The translations under genes and the position numbers were made by a program. The notes under the pieces are model-generated. The model was not told the DNA's origin and ran no database searches. It worked only from the letters and a program-made list of their open reading frames with translations. A stretch of DNA of 10,542 bases from an uncultured Bacteroidales bacterium (GTDB lineage: Bacteria; Bacteroidota; Bacteroidia; Bacteroidales; UBA932), in the NCBI GenBank assembly GCA_905235775.1, contig CAJOMY010000048.1:1-10542 (forward strand). Reading direction: 5' to 3'. Shown here piece after piece: positions 1 through 6,589 of the stretch. Numbering within the stretch: position 1 is the first letter of the stretch; each line of letters starts with the position of its first letter.

Positions 1-93
1 CCGCCCTTTCCCGACGTCAGCCCGGACACCCCTGGACCACCCGGACAACTTACAAAAAGAGGATGACCTCAAAGTCCATTGGACTTATTAGTC
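1..93 (+). repeat. Dispersed extragenic repeat, copy 1 (inverted relative to 10229-10316)
   Basis: The reverse complement of this stretch matches 10229-10316. Two blocks are nearly identical: the outer block at 1-18, all 18 bases the same and ending in GACGTC, and the inner block at about 54-93, with one C/T difference in about 40 bases. The middle (about 19-53) differs by many substitutions, mostly transitions, plus indels of 1 and 4 bases. The inner block forms a hairpin that serves here as the terminator of the str operon. The repeat may continue left beyond the window. The indels would shift any reading frame, so it is unlikely to be coding. The family is not identified. Confidence 0.8.
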
Positions 94-99
94 ATCCCC
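54..99 (-). terminator. Intrinsic terminator after tRNA-Met, formed by the repeat
   Basis: On the minus strand the RNA folds as a nested hairpin. The outer stem GGATGAC/GTCATCC is 7 bp (97-91 with 67-61), with a further G-C pair beyond one mismatch. The inner stem AAGTCC/GGACTT is 6 bp around a 3-base loop (86-72). The 3' arm is followed at once by UC and then five U residues (58-54). It lies about 14 bases past the tRNA 3' end, so it plausibly ends the rpsL-rpsG-fusA-rpsJ-tRNA transcript. Confidence 0.7.
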
Positions 100-112
100 T
101 GTCCTGGCGTCG

Positions 113-187
113 TGGTCCCTGCAGGACTTGAACCTGCGACCCGCTGATTATGAGTCAGCTGCTGCTAACCAACTGAGCTAAGGGACC
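113..187 (-). tRNA. tRNA-Met (CAT), elongator type
   Basis: The minus strand folds as a cloverleaf of 75 bases including the discriminator A. The acceptor stem GGTCCCT/AGGGACC has 7 perfect pairs. The anticodon arm is GCTGA-CTCATAA-TCAGC with anticodon CAT, the variable loop is GGGTC, and the T arm is GCAGG-TTCAAGT-CCTGC. The D arm is a little irregular, with about 3 firm pairs. CCA is not encoded. CAT could also be initiator Met or lysidine-modified Ile2. The perfect first acceptor pair argues against an initiator, and the CTGACTCATAATCAG anticodon arm is the usual one for elongator Met. It starts 12 bases after the rpsJ stop with no visible promoter between, so it is probably processed from the rpsJ mRNA. 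Confidence 0.93.
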
Positions 188-199
188 TCTGACGTATCA

Positions 200-505
200 T
201 CAGACCTTGATCTCGACCTCCACGCCGGAGGGGAGCTCAAGCTTCATCAAGGCATCCACCGTCTTGGCGTTGGAGTCCTCGATGTCGAGGAGACGACGGT
301 AAGAGTCGAGTTCAAACTGCTCGCGGGCCTTCTTGTTGACAAAGGTGGAGCGGTTGACGGTGAAGATCTTCTTGCCCGTCGGAAGGGGAATGGGGCCATT
401 CACCTTGGCGCCGGTAGACTTCACGGTCTCGACAATCTTGGCCGCGGACTTGTCCACGAGCATGTGGTCGAAAGACTTGAGTTTGATTCTAATTTTCTGG
501 CTCAT
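200..505 (-). CDS. rpsJ: 30S ribosomal protein S10
   Basis: This 101-residue protein is S10, a 30S head protein that also serves as NusE in antitermination complexes in bacteria where this has been studied. The sequence is family-typical over its full length: it opens MSQKIRIKLKSFDH and holds the conserved stretch GPIPLPTGKKIFTVNRS at about residues 37-53. Length matches the usual 100-105 residues. The ATG at 505 follows A/T-rich sequence 24 bases after the fusA stop, in line with an operon rpsL-rpsG-fusA-rpsJ. In Bacteroidales genomes I know, rplC and the rest of the S10 operon normally follow rpsJ. Here a tRNA and a terminator follow instead, so the gene order is interrupted. Confidence 0.97.
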   Translation of the reverse strand: MSQKIRIKLKSFDHMLVDKSAAKIVETVKSTGAKVNGPIPLPTGKKIFTVNRSTFVNKKAREQFELDSYRRLLDIEDSNAKTVDALMKLELPSGVEVEIKV

Positions 506-529
506 ATCAATTTGCTTTTTTCATTTCAA

Positions 530-2647
530 TTATTCGTCGTCAGACGGCATGTGATATCCGCTCTTCTCCACGATATCCTTGGACATCGCGGCCGGCACCT
601 CGGCGTAGTGGTCGAACGACATCGTGCTGGTCGCACGGCCGGAAGACAGGGTGCGGAGCACGGTGACGTAGCCGAATTGCTCGGAGAGCGGCACGAAGGC
701 CTTCACGATGCGGGCTCCGTTGGTCGTCGAGTCCATCGCGACAATCTGTCCGCGGCGACGGTTGAGGTCGCCGACGATGTCGCCCATGTAGTCCTCCGGG
801 GTCACGACCTCGAGGCTCATGATGGGCTCCAGGATGACAGGCTTGCACTTGGGACAAGCGTGACGGAACGCCATGCGGGCGGCCAGCTCGAAAGAGAGCT
901 GGTCGGAGTCCACCGGGTGGAAGGAGCCGTCCAGCAGGGTGACCTTCAGGGAAGGCACCTCGTAACCGGCCAGGACGCCGTTCGCCATGGCGGATTCGAA
1001 ACCCTTCTGAACGCAGGGGACGAATTCCTTGGGGACGTTGCCGCCCTTGACCTGATTATCGAACTGGAGGCCGCTCACGCCTTCGTCGGCAGGGCCGATC
1101 TCGACGATGATGTCGGCAAATTTACCACGGCCGCCCGTCTGTTTCTTGAACACCTCGCGGTGCTGGACGCTGGCGGTGATTGCCTCTTTGTAGTTGACCT
1201 GCGGGGCACCCTGATTGATCTCGACGCCGAACTCACGGCGCAGGCGGTCCACGATGATGTCGAGGTGGAGCTCACCCATGCCGCTGATGACGGTCTGTCC
1301 CGTGTCCGCATCGGACTTGACGGTGAAGGTGGGATCCTCTTCGGCAAGTTTGCCGAGCGCGACGCCCAGCTTGTCGAGGTCTTTCTGCGTCTTGGGCTCC
1401 ACGGCGATACCGATCACGGGGTCGGGGAACTCCATGGACTCCAGCGAGTAAAGGTGGTTCTCCGCACAAATCGTATCACCGGTGCGAAGGTCCTTGAAGC
1501 CGACCGCCGCACAGATGTCTCCGGCCTCCACGAACTCGATGGGGTTCTGGTGGTTGGAGTGCATCTGGTACAGACGGGCCACGCGCTCCTTCTTCCCGGA
1601 ACGGGAATTGAGCACGTAGGAACCGGCATCCAGGTGACCAGAATAGACACGGACGTATGCCAGGCGGCCGACGAACGGATCGGTCGCGATCTTGAACACA
1701 AGACCGCAGAAGGGCTCGGTCGACTGGGGCTGCAGCATGACTTCCTTGTCATTCGCCAGGTTCGTCGCCTTCGTCGCGCCGATGTCCAGCGGGGACGGGA
1801 GGTAACGCATGACGGCGTCCAGCAGGAACTGGACCCCTTTGTTCTTGAACGAGGAACCGCAGCATGCAGGAACGATCTGCATGGCGATCGTGCCCTTGCG
1901 GAGTGCCGCGATGATCTCTTCGTCCGTAATGGACTCCGGAGCCTCGAAGAACTTGTCCATCAGGGCGTCGTCGCACTCGGCGGCGGCCTCGACCAACTTG
2001 TCGCGCCAGAGGGCGACGGCGTCCTGCATATCCGCGGGAACTTCCTGGATCTCATAATTCACCAGGTCGTCGCCGCTCTTGTAGACAATCGCCTTCCGGG
2101 CAATCAGGTCAACTATACCTTTGAAATTCTCCTCCGCACCTATCGGGAGGCAGATCGGAACGGCGGTGGCACCAAGCTTGGTCTTGATCTCCTCGACACA
2201 GGCGAGGAAATCGGCACCGACGCGGTCCATCTTGTTCACATAGGCAATCTTCGGCACATGGTACTTGTCCGCCTGGCGCCAAACCGTCTCGGACTGGGGC
2301 TGAACCCGCCCCACGGCGCAGAACGTCGCGACAGTACCGTCCAGGACACGAAGGGAACGCTCGACCTCCACCGTGAAATCCACATGGCCCGGAGTGTCGA
2401 TCAGGTTGATCTGATACGTGTCTCCGCCATAGTGCCAGAACGCGGTGGTGGCTGCAGAAGTGATGGTGATGCCACGCTCCTGCTCCTGTACCATCCAGTC
2501 CATCGTAGCTGCACCTTCGTGGACCTCACCGATCTTGTGGGTCTTGCCGGTGTAGTAAAGGATACGTTCGGACGTGGTGGTCTTGCCGGCATCGATGTGG
2601 GCCATGATGCCGATGTTCCTCGTGTACTTGAGATCTCTCTTAGCCAT
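530..2647 (-). CDS. fusA: Elongation factor G (translocase GTPase)
   Basis: This 705-residue protein is EF-G, which drives tRNA-mRNA translocation and, with RRF, ribosome recycling, using GTP. The GTPase motifs are all visible: P-loop AHIDAGKT (16-23), switch I RGITI (58-62), DTPGH (84-88) and NKMD (138-141). The later domains are family-typical: a KQTGGRGKFAD segment and GSFHPVDS in domain IV, and EPIMSLEVVTPEDYMGDI with DLNRRRGQI in domain V. Length is normal (about 690-710). I chose the ATG at 2647 (MAKRDLKYTRNIGI) because it matches the family start; a TTG at 2659 would add four residues next to the rpsG stop. The gap to rpsG is 17 bases. Its place in the str operon marks it as the housekeeping EF-G rather than the second EF-G paralogue (EF-G2) found in some Bacteroides. 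Confidence 0.97.
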   Translation of the reverse strand: MAKRDLKYTRNIGIMAHIDAGKTTTSERILYYTGKTHKIGEVHEGAATMDWMVQEQERGITITSAATTAFWHYGGDTYQINLIDTPGHVDFTVEVERSLRVLDGTVATFCAVGRVQPQSETVWRQADKYHVPKIAYVNKMDRVGADFLACVEEIKTKLGATAVPICLPIGAEENFKGIVDLIARKAIVYKSGDDLVNYEIQEVPADMQDAVALWRDKLVEAAAECDDALMDKFFEAPESITDEEIIAALRKGTIAMQIVPACCGSSFKNKGVQFLLDAVMRYLPSPLDIGATKATNLANDKEVMLQPQSTEPFCGLVFKIATDPFVGRLAYVRVYSGHLDAGSYVLNSRSGKKERVARLYQMHSNHQNPIEFVEAGDICAAVGFKDLRTGDTICAENHLYSLESMEFPDPVIGIAVEPKTQKDLDKLGVALGKLAEEDPTFTVKSDADTGQTVISGMGELHLDIIVDRLRREFGVEINQGAPQVNYKEAITASVQHREVFKKQTGGRGKFADIIVEIGPADEGVSGLQFDNQVKGGNVPKEFVPCVQKGFESAMANGVLAGYEVPSLKVTLLDGSFHPVDSDQLSFELAARMAFRHACPKCKPVILEPIMSLEVVTPEDYMGDIVGDLNRRRGQIVAMDSTTNGARIVKAFVPLSEQFGYVTVLRTLSSGRATSTMSFDHYAEVPAAMSKDIVEKSGYHMPSDDE

Positions 2648-2664
2648 CTGACAAACCAAATCAA

Positions 2665-3141
2665 TTAAAAGCGGAAGTGGGCGAAGGCCTTGTTGGCTTC
2701 GGCCATCTTGTGCATGTCTTCCTTCCGCTTGAAGGCGCCGCCTTCATTGTTGTAAGCTGCGATGATCTCGGCACAGAGTTTTTCAGCCATCGAGCGGCCG
2801 GAGCGTTTGCGGGCGAAGGCGATCATATTCTTCATCGAGAGAGAAACCTTCCGCTCAGGGCGCAACTCGGTAGGCACCTGGAAGTTGGCGCCGCCGATAC
2901 GGCGGGACTTGACCTCGATCTGCGGGGTCACGTTCTCGAGCGCCTTCCTCCAAATATCCAGAGGAGCCTTGTCAGAATCTTTCATCTTCTCGCCTACCAT
3001 GTCAATGGCATCGTAAAAAATAGAATACGCGATACTCTTCTTCCCCTGCAACATCAGGTTGTTCACGAAGCGGGTGACCTGCGTGTCGTGAAACTTGGGA
3101 TCAGGAAGTAGAATCCTCTTCTTAGGCTTTGCTTTTCTCAT
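2665..3141 (-). CDS. rpsG: 30S ribosomal protein S7
   Basis: This 158-residue protein is S7, which nucleates assembly of the 30S head and contacts the tRNA exit site. The sequence is S7-like throughout: a basic start (MRKAKPKKRILLPDPKF), then VTRFVNNLMLQGKKSIA, a central ALENVTPQIEVKSRRIGGANFQVP at about 67-90, and a C-terminal MAEKLCAEIIAAYNNEGGA followed by the HKMAEANKAFAHFRF end. Length is typical. It lies between rpsL (37-base gap) and fusA (17-base gap). S7 is the translational repressor of the str operon in E. coli; whether it does so here cannot be read from the sequence. Confidence 0.97.
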   Translation of the reverse strand: MRKAKPKKRILLPDPKFHDTQVTRFVNNLMLQGKKSIAYSIFYDAIDMVGEKMKDSDKAPLDIWRKALENVTPQIEVKSRRIGGANFQVPTELRPERKVSLSMKNMIAFARKRSGRSMAEKLCAEIIAAYNNEGGAFKRKEDMHKMAEANKAFAHFRF

Positions 3142-3178
3142 TGTTGTGAAAATTAATGATTAAACCATCCTTTCGCAA

Positions 3179-3550
3179 TTACTTCGGCCTCTTGGCGCCG
3201 TAGAGCGAACGGGACTGGGTCCGTCCTTCCACGCCGGCAGTATCCAAAGCACCGCGGAGGATGTGGTAACGTACACCGGGGAGATCCTTGACACGACCCC
3301 CGCGCACGAGCACGATGGAGTGCTCCTGCAGGTTGTGCCCCTCGCCCGGAATGTAGGCATTGACCTCTTTTGAATTCGTGAGACGTACACGCGCGACCTT
3401 ACGCATAGCGGAGTTCGGCTTCTTGGGGGTCGTCGTATAGACCCTCAGGCATACGCCACGCTTCTGAGGACAAGCATCCAGCGCACGAGATTTCGACTTG
3501 ACTTCGATCACCTCGCGTCCTTTGCGAACCAATTGTTGAATAGTTGGCAT
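3179..3550 (-). CDS. rpsL: 30S ribosomal protein S12
   Basis: This 123-residue protein is S12, which sits at the decoding centre and helps set translational accuracy. The conserved TTTPKKPNSAMRKVARVRL segment (39-57) and VKDLPGVRYH segment (87-96) are present. Lys43, Lys44 and Lys88 are the residues whose changes give streptomycin resistance or dependence in other bacteria (E. coli 42, 43 and 87), and all are wild type here. Asp89 is the position methylthiolated by RimO in E. coli. It is the first gene of the operon. The promoter at 3602-3632 fits the Bacteroidota consensus, and the ATG at 3550 follows an A/T-rich leader without a Shine-Dalgarno motif. Confidence 0.97.
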   Translation of the reverse strand: MPTIQQLVRKGREVIEVKSKSRALDACPQKRGVCLRVYTTTPKKPNSAMRKVARVRLTNSKEVNAYIPGEGHNLQEHSIVLVRGGRVKDLPGVRYHILRGALDTAGVEGRTQSRSLYGAKRPK

Positions 3551-3575
3551 AAATTGTTGTTAATAAATAAGTTAT

Positions 3576-3600
3576 AAAAAGCCCCCAGTTTTTGGGGGCT
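3576..3600 (-). terminator. Intrinsic terminator between the lipoprotein gene and rpsL
   Basis: On the minus strand a 7-bp perfect stem AGCCCCC/GGGGGCT (3600-3594 with 3586-3580) closes a 7-base loop and runs into five U residues. It begins 48 bases past the stop codon of the upstream lipoprotein gene, so it suits that transcript's end. The same bases fall where the rpsL transcript should start, because the -7 box ends at 3602. Confidence 0.75.
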
Positions 3601-3601
3601 G

Positions 3602-3632
3602 CAAATATACGGAAAAATCCGTAAATCACAAA
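3602..3632 (-). promoter_or_regulatory. Housekeeping promoter of rpsL-rpsG-fusA-rpsJ-tRNA
   Basis: The minus strand carries TTTG (3632-3629), exactly 19 bases, then TATATTTG (3609-3602). This matches the primary sigma factor consensus of Bacteroidota (TTTG, 19-20 bases, TAnnTTTG). A start point a few bases further on would be near 3597. The spacer contains a perfect inverted repeat ACGGA-TTTT-TCCGT (3622-3609) overlapping the first base of the -7 box. Confidence 0.8.
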
Positions 3633-3647
3633 ATCTGACGGTTTTAA

Positions 3648-5297
3648 CTACCTGAATTTCGCGAACTCGACGTCTTTGCGGGACTGCTCGTACAAGCGCT
3701 TGTCCTTCGCTTCTACATTCGCCAGGTGCGCTTTGACTCCGTCAGCGTCGCCGCGGCGGGCCGCGATGACGGCGCGCAGGTATTCGGCGCGGCCGCACTG
3801 GCACTTCACGCGGGCTTCGGCTTCATCCAGGCGGCCGGCGAGCAGGCTGGCGATGGCGCCGTTCAGGCCATCGGTGCCGGCCAGCTGCTTCGCCGCGGCA
3901 TCATAATTGCCGTCCAGCAACTCCAGCAGGCCGAGGTTGGCCTTGGCCTCGTCGGTACCCGCCTTGCGGAACCATTCCGCGGCACGCTGACGGTCGCCAC
4001 GCTGCAGCTCCACGACGCCACGGGCGTTCTGCACGTCGGCGTCCGGCGCCTTGATGGCGTCCAGCAGCCTGGCGGCGGCATCCGGACGCTGCTCGTCCAG
4101 GGCCATGGCGGCCAGGTTGAAGCGGGCCCGGTCGGAGCCGAACTTGTCCACGGCCTTGTTGTAGAGCTCGGCCTTGCGGGTGGCGTCATCCGTGATGGAG
4201 GCCACGCGCAGCAACCCTTCCTCGTCCAGGACGTCCACGGCCTGGCGGGACAGCTCCACGAGCTCCTCGTCGGAGAAGTTCTGATAGTCCACCTCGGTGA
4301 TGAAACGGGCGCGCCGCAGCTCCGGGAACACGTTCTTGTTGATCTCGGTGTACACTTTGGACATGTTCTTGATCTCGCTCTCGCGGACGGCCGGGTCGCT
4401 GTACATGGACAGGACACGCAGGATCAGGTCCTTGTCCTCCAGGTCGGACCGCTCGATGGCCTCGCGGAAGCCCTCCCAGTCCTGACCGATGCTCCGCACC
4501 TCCAGGTTGTCCGGAGCGTTCTTGTCGCCGGTCACCTTGCCCCAGGCCTTCTCGGCGGAGGCGGCGCGCTGGTCGGACAGCTTGGCATTGTACGCCTGGC
4601 CGCCTTCCGGAGAGGCATAGGCCACGACGCTCGTGCCCCGGACCGTATAGCGCGGATCGGCTTCGATCTGGGCCAGGGCGGCCTGCAGCTCCCGGATGGA
4701 CTGCGAGCGCAGTTCGCTGCCCTTGATGGCGGCGGAATTGTAGTCATACATCACCTGGCCTTCCGCCTGCTCGCGGATCACGGCCTGGTAGCCGTCCTTC
4801 TTGTAGCTGTAGGTGCCGTGCGTGCTGGCCAGCAGCTGGGTCACGATCGTGCCGTCGGCCACCTTGACGGCCGGAATCACAATCGACTTGCCGTTGTAGC
4901 TGGCGACGCCGCGCAGCTCCAGGTGCGCCTGCCCGACACCCTCCTCATAGTCGAAGGAGAACTGCTCGCGGACGGTGCTGCCGGCCTTGTAGACCACCTT
5001 GAAATTATCCATCACCTTCTCGCCCTGATAGACAAAAGTGGGACCCTTCTGCTCCTCACCGTTGCTGTAGACAAGCACGGGGGTCACTTCCATCATGGCC
5101 TTGGGGTGGAAATAGCCGTCGGGATACGTGACCGACAGGCTCACGGGAATTTTATCGCCCACGAGGGCAAGGACTTCGGGCGTGCAGTTGATCTGGACTT
5201 TCTCGGCGAGTTTCATCTGCTCGGCCCGGGACTGGGAACATGCGACAGCCACGCTGGCCGCAGCGCAGTAAAAAAGGATTTTGGCAATATTTTTCAT
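3648..5297 (-). CDS. Outer-membrane-type lipoprotein with OmpA-like and TPR-like parts
   Basis: This is a 549-residue protein with no firm name. I chose the ATG at 5297 because it opens a lipoprotein signal peptide, MKNIAKILFYCAAASVAVAC, with the lipidated Cys at 20 and Ser at +2; an upstream in-frame start would add 15 residues lacking signal character. Residues about 40-180 look like an all-beta region. Residues about 185-255 resemble an OmpA/Pal peptidoglycan-binding domain, with the VVAYASPEGGQAYNAKLSDQRA segment (224-245) typical of Bacteroidota OmpA-like proteins. Residues about 370-549 are Ala-rich helical repeats of TPR/Sel1 character. It is divergent from the sigma-54 regulator operon and ends at the terminator at 3576-3600. 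A role linking outer membrane and cell wall is an inference; the precise function is unknown. Confidence 0.85.
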   Translation of the reverse strand: MKNIAKILFYCAAASVAVACSQSRAEQMKLAEKVQINCTPEVLALVGDKIPVSLSVTYPDGYFHPKAMMEVTPVLVYSNGEEQKGPTFVYQGEKVMDNFKVVYKAGSTVREQFSFDYEEGVGQAHLELRGVASYNGKSIVIPAVKVADGTIVTQLLASTHGTYSYKKDGYQAVIREQAEGQVMYDYNSAAIKGSELRSQSIRELQAALAQIEADPRYTVRGTSVVAYASPEGGQAYNAKLSDQRAASAEKAWGKVTGDKNAPDNLEVRSIGQDWEGFREAIERSDLEDKDLILRVLSMYSDPAVRESEIKNMSKVYTEINKNVFPELRRARFITEVDYQNFSDEELVELSRQAVDVLDEEGLLRVASITDDATRKAELYNKAVDKFGSDRARFNLAAMALDEQRPDAAARLLDAIKAPDADVQNARGVVELQRGDRQRAAEWFRKAGTDEAKANLGLLELLDGNYDAAAKQLAGTDGLNGAIASLLAGRLDEAEARVKCQCGRAEYLRAVIAARRGDADGVKAHLANVEAKDKRLYEQSRKDVEFAKFR

Positions 5298-5339
5298 ATG
5301 TGAAAACGTTTTGTGGTGTATGTGAAGATGTTTGAATGA

Positions 5340-5347
5340 CAAATATA
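5340..5347 (-). promoter_or_regulatory. Possible -7 box of the lipoprotein gene
   Basis: The minus strand reads TATATTTG at 5347-5340, a perfect TAnnTTTG match, giving a leader of roughly 35-40 bases to the ATG at 5297. No good TTTG lies 19-20 bases upstream, so only half of the consensus is seen. Confidence 0.5.
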
Positions 5348-5359
5348 AAAAATATTCCT

Positions 5360-5367
5360 TAACTTTG
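5360..5367 (+). promoter_or_regulatory. Possible -7 box of the sigma-54 regulator / lptE / secG operon
   Basis: TAACTTTG at 5360-5367 matches TAnnTTTG. The nearest TTTG upstream (5331-5334) is 25 bases away, too far for the usual -33 box. The box ends only 7 bases before the ATG at 5375, so a transcript from here would have almost no leader. It lies 12 bases from the oppositely directed box at 5340-5347, so the two promoters probably compete. Confidence 0.5.
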
Positions 5368-5374
5368 CTATTCC

Positions 5375-6589
5375 ATGGAAATACAAGACCTCCAAAGACT
5401 CAAAAATAAATTCGACATCATCGGGAATGACGCCGGCCTCAACCGCGCGCTGGAAACGGCCGTCGCCGTGGCCCCCACCGACCTCACCGTCCTGATCACG
5501 GGCGAGAGCGGCGTGGGCAAGGAGAACATCCCCCGGATCATCCACCAGTTCAGCCGCCGCAAGAACGGCAAATACCTGGCCGTCAACTGCGGCGCCATCC
5601 CCGAGGGGACCATCAACGCCGAGCTTTTCGGTCATGAGAAAGGAGCCTTCACAGGCGCCATCGGCGAGCGGAAAGGCTACTTCGAAGAGGCTGACGGCGG
5701 AACCCTGTTCCTCGATGAGATCGGCGAGCTCCCGCGCGAGACGCAGGCCCTGCTGCTGCGGGTCCTGCAGAACGGGGAATACATGAAAGTCGGCTCCTCC
5801 AAGGTGGAGAAGACCGACGTGCGCGTGATTGCCGCCACCAACGTCAACCTGGCCTACGCCGTAGCCACGGGCAAGTTCCGCGAGGACCTGTACTACCGCC
5901 TGACCGGCATCCAGATCCAGATGCCCGCCCTGCGCGACCGCAACAAGGACGACATCTACCTGCTTTTCCGCAAGTTCACCTCGGACTTCTCCGAACGCTA
6001 CAACCTCTGCAAAGTCAGCCTGAGCCACGACGCCATTTCCCTGCTGACCGCCTACCGCTGGCCCGGCAACATCCGCCAGCTGAAAAACATTGCGGAGACG
6101 GTGACCGCCCTCGAATCCCGCCCCGTCACGCCCGGCTCCGAGCGCATTGAGCTCGGACCCGCGGCCCTGATGCGCTATCTCCCGGACGAGAAGGATTCCA
6201 TGCTCCCCGCCACCTCCGGGCCGCAGAGCGCCGGAGGCGGCATGTCCGACAGCGACAAGCAGATGATTGTCAAAGCCATCCTCGACCTCAAGCAGGAAGT
6301 GGACCGCCTGAAGGAAGCCGTCCGGACCGGCGTTCCCGTCCAGGAGCCGGTGCCCGCCGGCCTGCCCCGCTATCTGGACATGGCCCCGGACGAGCCCGAA
6401 GAGCAGCTCCCCGAGCCGGAAACGACCCTCGAGGGCATCTCCATCCGCAAGGCCAGCGACGAACTCATTGAGCGCGCCCTCGCCAAGCACGGCGGCAAGG
6501 TCAAGCCGGCCGCCGCCGAACTGGGCATTTCCGAACGCACCATCTACCGCAAACTCGCGGAATGGAAAAACAACGGCAGGAAAGCATGA
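5375..6589 (+). CDS. Sigma-54-dependent transcription activator (AAA+ with Fis-type HTH, no sensor domain)
   Basis: This is a 404-residue bacterial enhancer-binding protein. It uses ATP to open promoters held by RNA polymerase with sigma-54 (RpoN). The AAA+ core starts almost at the N-terminus: Walker A GESGVGKE (43-50), the sigma-54 contact loop GAFTGA (90-95), Walker B TLFLDE (110-115), then REDLYYRL and YRWPGNIRQLKN. A linker of about 100 residues, rich in Pro and Glu, leads to a Fis-type helix-turn-helix (about 375-397, AAAELGISERTIYRKLAEW). There is no receiver, PAS or GAF domain, so control by phosphorylation of this protein is unlikely. It overlaps lptE by ATGA. The same neighbour set (regulator, lptE, secG) is, to my knowledge, common in Bacteroidota. 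Its targets are not known from this sequence. Confidence 0.93.
   Translation: MEIQDLQRLKNKFDIIGNDAGLNRALETAVAVAPTDLTVLITGESGVGKENIPRIIHQFSRRKNGKYLAVNCGAIPEGTINAELFGHEKGAFTGAIGERKGYFEEADGGTLFLDEIGELPRETQALLLRVLQNGEYMKVGSSKVEKTDVRVIAATNVNLAYAVATGKFREDLYYRLTGIQIQMPALRDRNKDDIYLLFRKFTSDFSERYNLCKVSLSHDAISLLTAYRWPGNIRQLKNIAETVTALESRPVTPGSERIELGPAALMRYLPDEKDSMLPATSGPQSAGGGMSDSDKQMIVKAILDLKQEVDRLKEAVRTGVPVQEPVPAGLPRYLDMAPDEPEEQLPEPETTLEGISIRKASDELIERALAKHGGKVKPAAAELGISERTIYRKLAEWKNNGRKA

Noticed and set aside
34..59. Weak similarity of 34-59 to 10475-10496 (CCACC..CGGAC..AAC..AAAAAG) in the same orientation
   Set aside because: The match is short and gapped and could be chance in GC-rich DNA; not strong enough to call a third repeat piece.
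464..2668. A 734-codon plus-strand open frame antisense to fusA
   Set aside because: It is a shadow: the opposite strand is an unmistakable EF-G, and this frame is His/Arg/Leu/Val-rich with no family motif. GC-rich codon use removes stops on the other strand.
5281..5297. TTGGCA at 5281 as a -24 element of a sigma-54 promoter
   Set aside because: The required GC about 10 bases further on is absent, and the bases lie in the signal peptide of the lipoprotein gene.
3726..5303. A 525-codon plus-strand open frame antisense to the lipoprotein gene
   Set aside because: The minus strand has a lipobox and OmpA-like motif; the plus-strand frame is Gly/His/Leu-rich without features and crosses the terminator-free body of that gene.
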